DNA of 64,000 bases from Jiangella muralis (GCF_001270745.1 NZ_KQ434755.1:276547-340546); one strand, 5' to 3'. Positions 24,745 through 35,450 are shown, numbered from the stretch's first letter. The notes: a model not told the origin generated them from the letters alone. Program-made: numbers and translations.

Positions 24745-25554
24745 CTACACGTCCGCCGGCGGCACCAGAGCCGGCGCGGGCGGCGGCGCGACGACGGAGA
24801 CCGGCCGGCCCGGCCCGCCGAGTCGCCGGCCGATCGCCGTCACCGCCGCCGACACGACCGCCGCGCCGTCGGACGGCCGGTGCCAGCAGGTGGCCGTCAA
24901 CGTGGTGCGGTGCGGTTCGATCGCGCGGACCAGGACCCGCGGCGGTGGGTCGGCGAGCACCCCCGGTGTCTGCGCCAGCAGGTCGGCGATCAGTTCCGGC
25001 GTCCCCGACTCCACCTCGCCGCCGATCCGCACCTGCAGCTCGGAGGCGTTCCGGCCGGTCGCGCTGTGGTTGACGAACGGGTTGTCGAGCAGCTTCTGGT
25101 TCGGCAGGTGCACGACCCGCCCGTCCGGTGTCTCGATGATGACGGACCTGCTGTTGAGCTCGCGGACCCGGCCGGTGTACCCGAGCGCCTCGATCGTGTC
25201 GTCGATGCGGACCGGCCGGCGGGTCTGGATGACGATGCCGGCGGCGACGTTGTCGGCGATGCCGCGCAGGGCGAGGACGGCCACTACCGCCAGCAGGATC
25301 GCCACCGCCAGCACCGGCTGGATCGACGCCCCGAGCAGGCTCAGCGCGATCCCCACGCCGAGGAAGACGACGACGTAGCCGGTGAGCCGGACGCCCGCGT
25401 GCCGCAGGTCGTCCGGCACCCGCACGCCGGCGAGAACCCGGTCGGCCGCACGACGCGCGTAGCGGGCGCAGAGCCACGCCACCACGATGACGGTGACGGC
25501 CAGGACCACGTCCCACCCGGTGAACGACAGGCCGGAGGAGAAGAAGTCCCTCAT
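24745..25554 (-). CDS. MscS family mechanosensitive channel
   Basis: 269 residues. Three helices lie in the first 100 residues; the pore helix reads VLALRGIADNVAAGIVIQ, and the beta domain begins VRIDDTIEALGYTGRVRELN with IETPDGRVVHLPNQKLL, all diagnostic of MscS. It ends in a short Pro-rich tail. It gates ions and small solutes on osmotic downshock. The 3' end lies 3 bases from the convergent sulfatase stop. Confidence 0.93.
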   Translation of the reverse strand: MRDFFSSGLSFTGWDVVLAVTVIVVAWLCARYARRAADRVLAGVRVPDDLRHAGVRLTGYVVVFLGVGIALSLLGASIQPVLAVAILLAVVAVLALRGIADNVAAGIVIQTRRPVRIDDTIEALGYTGRVRELNSRSVIIETPDGRVVHLPNQKLLDNPFVNHSATGRNASELQVRIGGEVESGTPELIADLLAQTPGVLADPPPRVLVRAIEPHRTTLTATCWHRPSDGAAVVSAAVTAIGRRLGGPGRPVSVVAPPPAPALVPPADV

Positions 25555-25662
25555 GCGCCCGTGTCGCTCTCGTCCCGATCCGTACGGTTCGCACCCCTGG
25601 TCACGGCGCCTCCTCGGCTGGTCGGTCGTCGCCAGGCTGCGCCACGTGGGCCGATGCGCACG

Positions 25663-25679
25663 TCACCCCGCCGGGGTGA
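25663..25679. promoter_or_regulatory. Perfect palindrome TCACCCC-GCC-GGGGTGA upstream of the AI-2E family gene
   Basis: Two 7-base arms around a 3-base centre, 79 bases before ATG 25759, in the divergent MscS/AI-2E gap (25555-25758). It resembles the element at 22773-22789 and may be a shared operator, or a hairpin. Confidence 0.5.
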
Positions 25680-25758
25680 GGGCCGCGGCGCCGGGCTCGC
25701 CGATGCTGTGAGGTACCCCGACGTCGAATCGGCCGCCCGCCGAGGAAGCGCAGACACC

Positions 25759-26820
25759 ATGTCGAACGAGCTGGACCGCACGGCCCGCCCGCCCGGCCGG
25801 CCGTCGCTGGGCTTCGTCGCCGCGGCCACCGCCGTCGTGATCGGGGTGCTCGCGCTGGCGGTGGCGACGTGGATGGTGCGCGGGGTGATCATCACCGTCG
25901 CGGCCGGCCTGCTGCTCGCCGCGGGCCTGGATCCGCAGGTCCGGGCCGTGCAGCGGCGGGTCCGCCGGCGCGGGACGGCCGTGCTCGTCGTCGTCGCCGC
26001 GATCGGCGCGGGGCTCCTGCTGTTCGCGACGCTGGCGCTGCGGCCGGCCATCGACCAGGCCGGAGAACTCGTCGACGACCTGCCCGTACTGCTCGACCGG
26101 CTGTCCGAGCGGTTCGCCGGCTCGGCCGCCGCCGACTACTTCGCCAGCCCGGAGTTCGAGCAGCAGGTGCGCGGCGCCATCGACGACGTCGTGGCGTTCA
26201 CCGCGAACTCGCTCGGCGTGGCGTTCGGGGTCCTGGGCAGCGTCGCGGGCGTCGTCTTCACCGGGTTCACCGTCGCCGCGACGACGGTCTACGCGATGCT
26301 GGCGCTGCCGCGGATCAAGGCGTTCGCCGGCCGGGCGGCGGGCGACCCCGAACGCGTCGCCGTCGTGGCCGAGGTCTTCCGCCGGGTCGGCGGCTACGTG
26401 ACCGGCCAGTTGGGCATCTGCGCGTGCGCCGGCGCCTCGTCGGCGATCTTCTTCCTCATCGTCGGGTTGCCGTACGCGGCGCTGCTGGCGCTGATCGTCG
26501 CGGTCCTCGACGCGGTGCCGCAGATCGGCGCCACCCTGGCGGCCGTCGTCGCGGTGCTCGTCGCGCTGACCGTCAGCTTCGGCACCGCCGTCGCCGTGAC
26601 GGTGTTCTTCATCGCCTACCAGCAGCTCGAGAACTTCGTCATCGCGCCGCGGGTGTTCGCGTCGGCGGTGTCGCTGACGCCGATGACGGTGTTCCTCGCG
26701 GTGCTCGCCGGCGGCGCGCTGGCCGGGTTCGTCGGCGCGATCCTCGCCCTCCCGGTGACGGCGGCCGTGACCGTCGTACTCCGCTACGTCCTGCGCGGAC
26801 GTGCTGTGACACAGAGCTGA
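25759..26820 (+). CDS. AI-2E family transporter
   Basis: 353 residues, eight hydrophobic helices. Typical family blocks are present: LRPAIDQAGELVDDLP, then the central amphipathic region, GYVTGQLGICACAG, LALIVAVLDAVPQIG and the YQQLENFVIAPRVF segment with VSLTPMTVFLAVLAGG. Family members export autoinducer-2 or act as ion/proton antiporters, so the name should not be taken as proof of AI-2 transport. GAGGAAG before ATG 25759 is the ribosome site. Confidence 0.92.
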   Translation: MSNELDRTARPPGRPSLGFVAAATAVVIGVLALAVATWMVRGVIITVAAGLLLAAGLDPQVRAVQRRVRRRGTAVLVVVAAIGAGLLLFATLALRPAIDQAGELVDDLPVLLDRLSERFAGSAAADYFASPEFEQQVRGAIDDVVAFTANSLGVAFGVLGSVAGVVFTGFTVAATTVYAMLALPRIKAFAGRAAGDPERVAVVAEVFRRVGGYVTGQLGICACAGASSAIFFLIVGLPYAALLALIVAVLDAVPQIGATLAAVVAVLVALTVSFGTAVAVTVFFIAYQQLENFVIAPRVFASAVSLTPMTVFLAVLAGGALAGFVGAILALPVTAAVTVVLRYVLRGRAVTQS

Positions 26821-26904
26821 AGCAAGTGTGAAGAGGCCGCTCGTGATCATGGACCTGACCTGGGGAGCGCCCCGGGACGACGGGTTTCTGGTGTGGAGGC
26901 GGCC

Positions 26905-29364
26905 ATGGCAGGCAACAGCGAACTCAGAGTCCGGCGATTACGGGGGTGGGGCGCGGCGATCGTCGCGTCGGCCGTCGTCTGGGCCGGTGCGGCGGCCCCC
27001 GCGCCGGCGGTCACCGGCGGCGCGGCGGCGGACGCGGCCGGGCCGGTGGTGCGGATCGAGGTGGGCGACCAGAACGCCTGCTCCGGCGTGCTGGTGGCGC
27101 CGCAGTGGGTGCTCACCGTGGCGTCCTGCTTCCCGGCCGACGGCGGCGCCGAGGTGCGCACGGGCGCGGCCCCGGAGGGGACCACGGCGACGGTGGGACG
27201 GACCGGTCCGTCGACGGCGGACGGGTACGTCCGCGCGGTCGACTGGGTGGTGCCGCATCCGGACCAGGACGTGGCGCTGGCGCGGCTGGCGCTGAGCGTC
27301 GACACCACGCCGCTGCCCGTCGCCGGCACTCCCGCGTCGGACGGCGAGGCGCTGGCGATCAGCGGGTACGGCCGGACCGTGGACACCTGGACGCCCGCTG
27401 CGGTGCACACGGCGGGCGTCACGGCGAGCGCGGTCACGGCCGCGTCGTTCGTGCTGAGCGCTCCCGCCGAGTCGTCGGCCGGTGCCTGCGGCGGTGACGC
27501 CGGCGCGCCCGTCACCCGGACCGTGGACGGCGCCGCCCAGCTGGTCGGCGTCCTGGTCGGCTCGGCGCGGGACGGCTGCCTCGTGCCGGCGGGCGCCGGG
27601 GAGCGCACCGCGACGGCCCTTCGGGTGGACACCCTGGCGGCCTGGATCGGCCGCAACACCGTCTGGTTCAACGAGCGGTTCTCCGCGTCGTACGTGGCGG
27701 CGGACGGGGACGGCGACGGGCGCCTCGACGGCATCGCCGGCTACGACCTCGCCAGCACGAGCGATCAGATGATCGCCGTCGACTACGAGGGCACGGGGAG
27801 GCTGGACCACCTGCTGATCTACCGGCCGGGCGCCGAGAAGAAGTACTGGGTGGTCAAGCGGCGTGCCGACGGGACGTTCGAGCGGGTGTTCCAGAACCGC
27901 GACGCCGGCATCGGGCCGGTGCCGGCGGGCGGGACCGTGCTGCTGGGCGACGCCCGCGACCGGGTGTTCGCGTTCGACTGCCACCGCTCCGGCAAGCAGG
28001 ACTGCATCGTCGTCTACCGGCCCGGCCTGGTCAGCACGGACAGCGAGAGCGCGTCGTACAGCGTCTTCGAGCGCAATCCGAGCGGTGGGTACCAGCGGAT
28101 CTTCCGGCACAAGCTGGGTCGCCTGAGCACGACGGCGGACCAGATGATGGCCGTGGACGACGACACGTCGAGGACGGGGCAGCACCTCGTGTTCTACCGG
28201 CCCGGTGCCGGGTGGGTGACGGTCGTGTCCTGGGCCTTCGACGTCGCGACCTACAAGTGGGGGCTCGGGCCGAACGTGTACGTGACCGAGGGCGAGGGGA
28301 TCGGCGGCTTCGACGTCGGTCAGGCGCGGGACCGGATGATCGCGTTCGACTGCCACCGGTCCGGGCGTCAGGACTGCCTTGTGGGCTATCGGCCCGGTGT
28401 GGTGGCCGCGGACCCGGAGAGCTCGTCCTACCGCGTGATCGAACGGGTCACCGGCGGAACGTATCGCACGGTGTACCGCCATCCGCTCGGCCGGCTCAAT
28501 TCGACCGCCGACCAGCTGATCGCCTACGACTACGACGGTTCCGGACACCTGGACGACCTGCTCTTCTACCGTCCGGGTGCAGGCTGGGTCACCGTGTTGC
28601 CCGGGCGCCGCGGCGCCGGCGGCGGCTGGGAGTCGGGCCCTGCCGTGTACTCCAACCAGGGCGGCGGAATCGCCGGCTACAACATGGCGCACGCGCAGGA
28701 CCGGCTGATCGCCTACGACAACGACCACCGCGGCTCGCCCACCGATCTCGTCGCCTACCGCCCGGGGTCGCGCATCGCCTGGGTGCTCGGGCGCCGGAAC
28801 GAATCCGGTGACGCTCCCGTCACGGTCACGCGGCCGGCCGGTGACGATTCGATCGTGGAGCGCCTCGACTATCCGGTGGACTTCCAGCATCGGTTCACCG
28901 GCAGCTCCGGATGGGATGACTGGGGGACGGACGAGGCGGAGGCGCTGAACTTCGAGCTGATCTCCGGGAACGGCGGGATCATCTGGGTCTCCTGCAGCGA
29001 GGGCACGGAGGCCGGGGTCGGGGTGCTCAGGGTCTTCGTGGGCCGGTTGAACGGCGAGACCATCGTCGGCGAGCCGTTCGGCCCTTGGATGGCGGTGTGC
29101 TTCAAGGTCCTCGAGCCGGATGGCTTCGTGAAGCTGACCGTCCCCGGCGTCTACGAGATCACCGGTGACGGCGGGGCGCCGGGCAAGGGCAATGCCGTCG
29201 ACGCGACCGTCACCGACGTGACCTCGGGCGTGGAGCGCACCGAGCTCGTCGAGCCGGACGACACCGTGCAGTTCGGGATCTCGGACGACAGCTGCGACTG
29301 GGGTCACCCGGACTTTCCCGACAACTGCCGGGAGGATCTGCTGGAACTCCGGGTCGTGGGGTGA
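26905..29364 (+). CDS. Secreted trypsin-like pseudo-protease fused to an FG-GAP/VCBS beta-propeller
   Basis: 819 residues with a signal peptide ending about residue 35. Residues 38-250 follow the S1 chymotrypsin fold, but WVLTVASCF has Ser where catalytic His should be, and ACGGDAGAPV has Ala in place of catalytic Ser; only Asp122 (DVALARL) remains. It should therefore not cleave peptides. Residues 265-650 contain repeated units such as YDYDGSGHLDDLLFYRPGAGWV and DQMIAVDYEGTGRLDHLLIY, a multi-bladed propeller with Asp-rich loops. A separate C-terminal domain with four Cys completes it. ATG 26905 has GGAGG six bases upstream. It is coupled (TGATG) to the next gene. Confidence 0.85.
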   Translation: MAGNSELRVRRLRGWGAAIVASAVVWAGAAAPAPAVTGGAAADAAGPVVRIEVGDQNACSGVLVAPQWVLTVASCFPADGGAEVRTGAAPEGTTATVGRTGPSTADGYVRAVDWVVPHPDQDVALARLALSVDTTPLPVAGTPASDGEALAISGYGRTVDTWTPAAVHTAGVTASAVTAASFVLSAPAESSAGACGGDAGAPVTRTVDGAAQLVGVLVGSARDGCLVPAGAGERTATALRVDTLAAWIGRNTVWFNERFSASYVAADGDGDGRLDGIAGYDLASTSDQMIAVDYEGTGRLDHLLIYRPGAEKKYWVVKRRADGTFERVFQNRDAGIGPVPAGGTVLLGDARDRVFAFDCHRSGKQDCIVVYRPGLVSTDSESASYSVFERNPSGGYQRIFRHKLGRLSTTADQMMAVDDDTSRTGQHLVFYRPGAGWVTVVSWAFDVATYKWGLGPNVYVTEGEGIGGFDVGQARDRMIAFDCHRSGRQDCLVGYRPGVVAADPESSSYRVIERVTGGTYRTVYRHPLGRLNSTADQLIAYDYDGSGHLDDLLFYRPGAGWVTVLPGRRGAGGGWESGPAVYSNQGGGIAGYNMAHAQDRLIAYDNDHRGSPTDLVAYRPGSRIAWVLGRRNESGDAPVTVTRPAGDDSIVERLDYPVDFQHRFTGSSGWDDWGTDEAEALNFELISGNGGIIWVSCSEGTEAGVGVLRVFVGRLNGETIVGEPFGPWMAVCFKVLEPDGFVKLTVPGVYEITGDGGAPGKGNAVDATVTDVTSGVERTELVEPDDTVQFGISDDSCDWGHPDFPDNCREDLLELRVVG

Positions 29365-32300
29365 TGACGATGACGGCGAAACGCGCGTGGCGTGACCGCG
29401 CACCGTGGCGGGCGACCGGCGCGATCGGCGCGATCGGCGCAGTGCTGTCGCTGCTCCTCCTGGGCGGCCCCGTCGACGGGACCCGGGCCGCGGCGGTGGA
29501 ACCGGCTCCGTCCGAGGCGCCGACCTGCGAGCGCCAGGTGGTCCTGGACGCCTGGGTGACGGGCGGCCCGAACGTCCGCCCGGCCGCCGAGGAGGCGCTG
29601 CTCGGCGACGAGGCGACGCTTTGCGCCTTCCTCGACGAGCTTCCCGGGCTCGTGGCGCTGGACGACCGTCAACAGGTCGGCCGCATCAAGTCACATGGCG
29701 GCGTCGAGGTGGCGGCCGCCGCGAACGTCGCCCTGCGCTCGGGCACCCTCGACGCTCTGCGGACCTTTCTCGACGGTGGCTGGGCGACGGCCCGGGCGAT
29801 CGACCTGCGTGCCCGGGTGAACCAGATGAAGTCGACCGGAGGTCCGGAGGTGCGGGCCGCCGCGAACGCGGTGCTGCGCAACGGCTCGCCCGCGGACCTG
29901 GAGGAGTTCGTCGACTCGGGCTGGCAGCTGTCGTACAACATCGACCTGCGGGTCACCGTCAACCGGGCCATGGCGACAGGTGGCCCGGAGGTGCGGGCCG
30001 CGGCCAACCGGGCGCTCCGGGACGGCAGCCTGGAACTGCTGCAGCGGTTCGTCCAGATCGACTGGGGCGTGGCCCAGGTCCGCGACAACGAGAGCCAGAC
30101 CCTGAACGATCTCCGGACCAGCGCCACGGAGGCGACCCGCCGGGCGGCGCTCGAGACGATCTCCGCGGTGGCGCAGTCCGAACGCGCGAAGACCGAGTCC
30201 GCGCTGGCCAAGGCGGATGCGCTGGAGGCGGAACGGCTTGCCGTCGCGGCCGGACGGGAGACGGAGGCCGCCAGGATGTACGCGCAACGCGCGGCGACGG
30301 CCGCCGACCGCGCGTCGGCGGCGTCCAGCATCGCCGTCCAGGCCGCACGGTCGGCCGCGGACGCCGCGCGTGCCGCCGCCGGGGCGGCCGGGCGCGCGGC
30401 GACGGCGGCCGCGCGGGCGCACACGAAGTCAGACGAGGCGTGGGCGGCCGCGGCGGCGGCGGAGCTGAACGCGGACGACGCCGCCAACGCGCGGGCGCTC
30501 AACCGCTTGATGCTGACCATGGGGCCGGAGATGACCGCCTGGATCTCGCCCATCGACCAGATCGACGCCGTGGTCCAGCAGGCGATCGCCGCGGCGGCCG
30601 CCGCCGAGGATGCGCGGGCGAACACCGCGGCTGCCGGCCGTGCCGCCGAGGCCGCCGGCCAGGCCGCGGGGGAGACGAGCGCCGAGGCGCAGGCCGCGTT
30701 CGCGGCGGCCGGGCGCGCGCAGGCGAGCGCGGAACGGGCCCGGCGCGCCACCGAGGAGACGGTACGGCAGGCGAACATCGCCAAGGACGCGGCCAGGCGG
30801 GCTCGCGACGCCGCCACCCGGGCGGTGTCGTACGCGGAGGCGTCGGCGCGCGCGGCGGCGAGCGCCGCCGATCACGCCGGTGGCGCCGTCAACGCGGCCG
30901 AACTGGCGACGGAGCATGCGAACAACGCCTTCCGCGCGGCCGAGGACGCGCTGGATGCCGCCGAGCTCGCCCAGACCGTCTACACGGAGGCGCGTGCGGC
31001 CGACGCCGAACGGCTGCAGAACGAGTACGAGCTGGAACGGTCGTTGGCCCAGCACCTCAGCGCCAAGGCCGCCGAGGTCGGGCTGGAGGACGCCCGCGGC
31101 TTCGACGTGCCGATGCGCGAGTACCACGAGCCCCGGGTCGACGCGCTGATCGCCGAGGCCGTCGATTCAACGGTCGATCCGGCGGTGGCGGTCCGCAAGG
31201 CGCGCGAGGTGGCGCGCTACTTCGCGGCCGTGCCCGCGACGTGGACCAGCTCGGCGGCCGTGGCCGCACTCGGCGAGGAGGACGAGTTCCTCGTGCTCGA
31301 GTTCGTCCGGACCGGGCTGGCCGCCGCCGAGGAGCAGGACGACCGCACGACCCTGATAGGTCTCATGGTCACCGGCACCGAGGCCATGAGGGTGGCCGCG
31401 CAGGCCGCCCTCGACGGCGAGTGGGCCGACGTCGTCGCGTTCCTCGACGATCCGGACTATCCCGAGCGCGGCACCGAGCAGCGGGTGGAGGTCGGGCGGA
31501 TCCACGCCGAAGCGCGCAGCGCCGGGTACCCGCAGACGGAGGACGCGGCGAACGCGGCGCTGCGCTCGGCGGACCCGGACGCCCTCGGGACGTTCCTGGC
31601 GACGACGCACGACACCGTCCGCGCGATCGACGTCCGCGCGAAGGTCGGCGCCATCGCCGGGAACGACGCCTATGGCACCGAGGTACGCAACGGCGCCCGG
31701 GTCGCGCTGGCCGGCACGACGGCGATGCAGGTCGAGTTCCTGGAGGTCGAGCGGCATCGTGCGGCCCAGCGCGACCAGGCCACCGCGACGCACGACTACA
31801 TCGCCACGTCCCTGATGATCGAGACCGCGCAGATCGCGCAGCGCGCCGTCGACCTCGCCCGCACCGCGCAGTCCGCCGCGGCGGAGGCCCGTGGCGCGGC
31901 GGAGGCCGCACTGGGCTACGCGGAGGACGCCGAGGAGGCGAGGCTCCGGGCGGGTGCGTACGCCGTGCAGGCCGTCGGCCACGCACGCGACGCAGCCGCG
32001 TCCGCGGAACGGGCCGCGGAGGCCGTCCGGGTGGCCGCCGCCGCGACCCAGCAGGCCCAGTTGTCGGCGCGGGAGGCGTCGCTCTCGGCTCGCTGGGCCC
32101 GGGGCCTGGCCGTCGCGGCGGCACAGGACGCGGCCAGCGCGTTCGCCGCCTACGACACCGCCTACGCCGCGCAACTGCGGGCCGGCAAGAGCGCGTCGGA
32201 GGCGGCCCGTCTCGCCCTGCAGCTGTTCGAGGAACACCAGGACCAGGCCGAATATCTGCTGGGCCAGCTCACGGAAACGTGGAAAGCGACCTGCAAGGGG

Positions 32301-33464
32301 GCGCCTCGGGCCGGCGAGGCCACCTTCAACGACTGCAGCGCCTGGGCCGACGCGCTCCTCAGCGACCCCGACCAGCCGTTCCACGATCTGGCCGGGTACG
32401 CCAGCAAGAACGTCGAGCACTGCCGGAGCCAGTTCGTCGGCAAGTCCCTGGAGGCCTGCCTGTCCATCGTCCTGAGCCCGTACTTCCACGCCGCGGCCCG
32501 GGGGATCGCAGAACGGGAGACCGAGACCTACCGCCTGGCCGACGAGTACATGCTGCTCACCGGCGCGGACCTGTTCAGCGCCGCCTCCGAGTTCTCCCGG
32601 ATCAAGGACTGCAGGGGCGCCGGGGTGGCCGGCCTCGGCGATGTGGCGGAGAGCTTCTCGGAATGTGTCACCGGGGTCATCGACCTCTCCGACCCCGACT
32701 GGAACGAGTACGCGAGGCAGTGGCGGGGCACCTTCAACCCTGGGCAGGTCGATGAGTACCTCCGGTTCGCGCAGTACAACTCGGTCTGGGGGCCGATGTA
32801 CCTGCGCGAGAACAAGTACGACGATCTCATCGTGGGGGCGATCCGGGAGACCGAGCTCATGACGTCGCTGCTACGCATTCAGCCGATCGGCTGCGCGCAG
32901 CCCGGCGGCCAGTGCCCGTACGACGGCCTCGCGGACCGGCTGCGGGACCTGAGCGAGTCGATCAAACCGGAGAACCACCAGGGCTATCTCGTGGACGAGT
33001 CGGGCCGCGCGCTCGACGCGAACGGGCTGCCGATCGCGAGTGTCCCGCCGGTCGATGATCTGGAGGCGTGGGCGCGCTACACGGTCGAGAGCGGGCTGCA
33101 CGACGACCTCGCGGCCCTGGAGGACCGCATCGCGATGCTGTTCCGGCAGTCGTTCGGGGCGCCGCTCCCGGTTCCGGCGTGGCATCTCGAGACGCAGCTC
33201 GCGTACCGCGTCGCCACGCGGGAGGTGGCGCTGCGCGAGAACACGCTGCGGCTGGTCATGAACAACCCCGGCGGCGCCTGTGACGCGGTGCCGGAGCCCG
33301 CGACGAGACCCGACGCGCAGCGAGATGTCGTGGCCGGCTGTGTCCAGGCCATTCAGCTGCTGTTGCCGGCCGGCACGACGATGATCATCTACTACCCGGA
33401 TCCGGAGAACCCGGGTGAACTGCTCCAGGTCACCGTCCGCGGCGTCGGTCGCTGGCTGGACTAG
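29364..33464 (+). CDS. Very large secreted Ala-rich protein with ALF repeats and coiled coil
   Basis: 1366 residues with an N-terminal hydrophobic signal ([17 protein letters not shown]). Residues 60-240 contain ALF-type repeats: [20 protein letters not shown] and related units, each followed by [13 protein letters not shown] ends. A second set is near residues 670-800. Between and after are long Ala/Glu/Arg coiled-coil stretches ([20 protein letters not shown]). The C-terminal 350 residues are globular with several Cys and no domain I recognise. Start ATG 29364 shares its base with the upstream stop. ALF proteins are common in actinomycetes and of unknown function; the coupling suggests the two proteins work together outside the cell, perhaps as a surface or contact-dependent system. 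Confidence 0.83.
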   Translation: MTMTAKRAWRDRAPWRATGAIGAIGAVLSLLLLGGPVDGTRAAAVEPAPSEAPTCERQVVLDAWVTGGPNVRPAAEEALLGDEATLCAFLDELPGLVALDDRQQVGRIKSHGGVEVAAAANVALRSGTLDALRTFLDGGWATARAIDLRARVNQMKSTGGPEVRAAANAVLRNGSPADLEEFVDSGWQLSYNIDLRVTVNRAMATGGPEVRAAANRALRDGSLELLQRFVQIDWGVAQVRDNESQTLNDLRTSATEATRRAALETISAVAQSERAKTESALAKADALEAERLAVAAGRETEAARMYAQRAATAADRASAASSIAVQAARSAADAARAAAGAAGRAATAAARAHTKSDEAWAAAAAAELNADDAANARALNRLMLTMGPEMTAWISPIDQIDAVVQQAIAAAAAAEDARANTAAAGRAAEAAGQAAGETSAEAQAAFAAAGRAQASAERARRATEETVRQANIAKDAARRARDAATRAVSYAEASARAAASAADHAGGAVNAAELATEHANNAFRAAEDALDAAELAQTVYTEARAADAERLQNEYELERSLAQHLSAKAAEVGLEDARGFDVPMREYHEPRVDALIAEAVDSTVDPAVAVRKAREVARYFAAVPATWTSSAAVAALGEEDEFLVLEFVRTGLAAAEEQDDRTTLIGLMVTGTEAMRVAAQAALDGEWADVVAFLDDPDYPERGTEQRVEVGRIHAEARSAGYPQTEDAANAALRSADPDALGTFLATTHDTVRAIDVRAKVGAIAGNDAYGTEVRNGARVALAGTTAMQVEFLEVERHRAAQRDQATATHDYIATSLMIETAQIAQRAVDLARTAQSAAAEARGAAEAALGYAEDAEEARLRAGAYAVQAVGHARDAAASAERAAEAVRVAAAATQQAQLSAREASLSARWARGLAVAAAQDAASAFAAYDTAYAAQLRAGKSASEAARLALQLFEEHQDQAEYLLGQLTETWKATCKGAPRAGEATFNDCSAWADALLSDPDQPFHDLAGYASKNVEHCRSQFVGKSLEACLSIVLSPYFHAAARGIAERETETYRLADEYMLLTGADLFSAASEFSRIKDCRGAGVAGLGDVAESFSECVTGVIDLSDPDWNEYARQWRGTFNPGQVDEYLRFAQYNSVWGPMYLRENKYDDLIVGAIRETELMTSLLRIQPIGCAQPGGQCPYDGLADRLRDLSESIKPENHQGYLVDESGRALDANGLPIASVPPVDDLEAWARYTVESGLHDDLAALEDRIAMLFRQSFGAPLPVPAWHLETQLAYRVATREVALRENTLRLVMNNPGGACDAVPEPATRPDAQRDVVAGCVQAIQLLLPAGTTMIIYYPDPENPGELLQVTVRGVGRWLD

Positions 33465-33514
33465 GGCGGCGGCCGTAGAGTCGGGACCGCTGTGCGACAG
33501 GGAGGAGTCGCCGT

Positions 33515-33810
33515 ATGCGGTCCCGGCTCCCGGTCACCGCCATCGCCCGGCTGGCGGGCTCGTTCGCCGGCATTCCTCTACTACACGAGCCCGGACGGCG
33601 GCATCGACTAACACCCATGACCCGCCCTGCTACCGGGACTTCCGCTACTTCAGCTACAACCTCGGCATGACGTACCAGGTGTCGGACACGGCGGTGACCA
33701 GCACGGCCGTCCGGTCGGTGGTACTCCGGCACTGTCTGCTGTCGTACGCCTTCGGCGCCATGATCCTGGCCACGACGATCAACCTCGTCGTCGACATCGT
33801 CAGCGCCTGA
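33515..33810 (+). pseudogene. DUF1345 membrane protein remnant, internally deleted and frameshifted
   Basis: The ribosome site (GGAGG at 33501-33505) and start are kept and encode [19 protein letters not shown], a typical DUF1345 N-terminus. This runs into [11 protein letters not shown] in a second frame ending in TAA, then [20 protein letters not shown] through [15 protein letters not shown] in a third frame. Those blocks are the C-terminal half of DUF1345 proteins. The middle membrane part is missing. About 300 bases remain of an expected 600-700, so the gene is dead. Confidence 0.82.
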
Positions 33811-34936
33811 CGCCCGCGACGAACGCCGCGAGGTCGGCGGCGACCCGCTCCGGTCGCTCCCACAGCACGAGGTGGCCGGTGCCCTCGTACGTCACCAGGC
33901 GGCTGCCCTCGATGGCCGCGGCCAGCTCGCGGCCCTGCCCGGCGGGCAGCACGTCCTCCTCGGTGCCCCAGAGGATCAGCGTCGGTACGGCGATCGGGCC
34001 TCGGCGGATCGGCGGCACGGCGCCGACCAGGCCGTCGGCGACGGCGCGCCAGACCCGTCCGGGGATGGTCAGCGCGGCGGCCAGCTGGTCGTCGAGGAAC
34101 GCGGCCGGCACGCGGGTGTGCAGCGGGATCGCGCCGATGAGGGCGTCGGCGTCGGCGCGGGTCAGCGGGTCGGGCAACGAGGCCAGCAGGCCGGCGAACG
34201 CCGCCGGCAGCGGCCGCCGCAGGTCGCCGGGCGTGCCGATCAGCACCAGGCCGCGCACCCGGCCGGGATGGTCCATCGCGACCTGCTGGGCGACGTACCC
34301 GCCGCTGGACGTCCCGGCCAGCCAGCACTGCTCCAGCCCCAGCGCGTCGAGCAGCGCGACGACGTCCGCGGCCGCGTCGGCCAGCGTGTAGCCGCCGGCC
34401 GGCTTCGTGCTGTCGCCGACGCCGCGCTGGTCGGGGACGACGAGACGCAGCGAGCGGGGGAGCAGCGGCACGAGACGGTCGAAGACCCGGTGCGTCTCGC
34501 CCCACGCGTGCAGCAGCAGCACCGGCTCGCCGTCGTCGTCGCCGTGCTCGTGGACGGCCAGTTCGGCGCCGGTCGCGAGCCCGACGCGGCGCGGGCCGCC
34601 GTCGTCGAGCAGCCGGGCCAGGACGGCCGCGTGGCTGAGCGAGGGGTCGTGCGTCGCCGTCACCAGGATCGACGGGAACTCGGCGGCGAGTGCCCCGAGC
34701 CGCTCCAGCGCCGCGGCGCCGTCGGCGGTGGCCAGCTCGGTCTCGTAGCGCCGGACGAACTCGTCGAACAGCTCCGGGCGGTGGCCGTACCAGCGCCGCA
34801 GCTCGGTGGACGGTGCGACCGCGGGCAGCCATTGGTCGATCCGCGGATCGTCGCGGCGCAGGCCACGCGGCCACAGGCGGTCGACCAGGAGCCGCCGTCG
34901 GCCGTCGGGTGCCTCGTAGACCCGTCCGATCTCCAC
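33800..34936 (-). CDS. DUF488 - alpha/beta hydrolase fusion protein
   Basis: 378 residues. Residues 1-115 form a DUF488 domain: [30 protein letters not shown], then [20 protein letters not shown] and [14 protein letters not shown]. The frame continues without a stop into a complete alpha/beta hydrolase: [17 protein letters not shown], the nucleophile elbow [11 protein letters not shown], and the final His in [12 protein letters not shown]. The usual DUF488 protein ends after the SHA helix, so a natural gene fusion is likely. GTG 34936 was taken as start because DUF488 begins there; its ribosome site is weak. The substrate is unknown. It is convergent with the DUF1345 remnant. Confidence 0.78.
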   Translation of the reverse strand: MEIGRVYEAPDGRRRLLVDRLWPRGLRRDDPRIDQWLPAVAPSTELRRWYGHRPELFDEFVRRYETELATADGAAALERLGALAAEFPSILVTATHDPSLSHAAVLARLLDDGGPRRVGLATGAELAVHEHGDDDGEPVLLLHAWGETHRVFDRLVPLLPRSLRLVVPDQRGVGDSTKPAGGYTLADAAADVVALLDALGLEQCWLAGTSSGGYVAQQVAMDHPGRVRGLVLIGTPGDLRRPLPAAFAGLLASLPDPLTRADADALIGAIPLHTRVPAAFLDDQLAAALTIPGRVWRAVADGLVGAVPPIRRGPIAVPTLILWGTEEDVLPAGQGRELAAAIEGSRLVTYEGTGHLVLWERPERVAADLAAFVAGVRR

Positions 34937-34943
34937 GCCACCA

Positions 34944-35450
34944 TCATGCGCCCGCCCGGCGCCCGTCACCGCCCATCCGCGGATCGTGCGACGGGTCGGG
35001 GTACATCCGCGGGCAGCCATGGACGGCGGCCTCGGGGCGCAGCTCATAGTGCCAGGGCTCGTTGCGGAAGATCTGGCACAGCCCGTACCGGGCGCCGTGC
35101 TCGGACAGCCACGCCCTGGCCGCCCGCCCGAGATCGATCGCGACGCCCGCCACGTGCGGCGAGGTGTCCGGGGTGGCGACCCAGCGGGCGGCCTCCTCGG
35201 CCGAGCCGTGCTCGACGATCGCGCGGCGCAGCAGCCGCTCCTGGTACTCCGGCGAACGCCAGCCGCTGTTGACGGTGAACTCGACGCCGTCGCGCGCGGC
35301 GTCGGTCGCGGCCCGGCGCAGCGCCCGGAGCAGATCGGGGTCGAGGTTCGCGACGCCTGGATACCGGTCGTCGAACACCGTCGCGTCTGCGGGAAGGGCG
35401 CCCGCGCCGGCGGGCCGGGTCGTCGTCAGAGCCGGTTCGGTGGAGGACAT
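34944..35450 (-). CDS. M15 family D,D-carboxypeptidase/dipeptidase (VanY-like)
   Basis: 168 residues, without a membrane anchor. The zinc site is visible as TSPHVAGVAIDLG (His and Asp) and EPWHYE (catalytic Glu and His); SGWRSPEYQERLL is the conserved substrate-site strand. It is shorter than membrane-bound VanY. Its promoter region is nearly the same as that of vanH (direct repeat, leader and spacing), so it should be a member of the VanRS regulon and help strip D-Ala from precursors. GGAGG just before ATG 35450 supports the start. Confidence 0.88.
   Translation of the reverse strand: MSSTEPALTTTRPAGAGALPADATVFDDRYPGVANLDPDLLRALRRAATDAARDGVEFTVNSGWRSPEYQERLLRRAIVEHGSAEEAARWVATPDTSPHVAGVAIDLGRAARAWLSEHGARYGLCQIFRNEPWHYELRPEAAVHGCPRMYPDPSHDPRMGGDGRRAGA

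Noticed and set aside
26905..27660. Active trypsin-like protease
   Set aside because: Catalytic His and Ser are replaced by Ser74 and Ala199, so cleavage is not expected.
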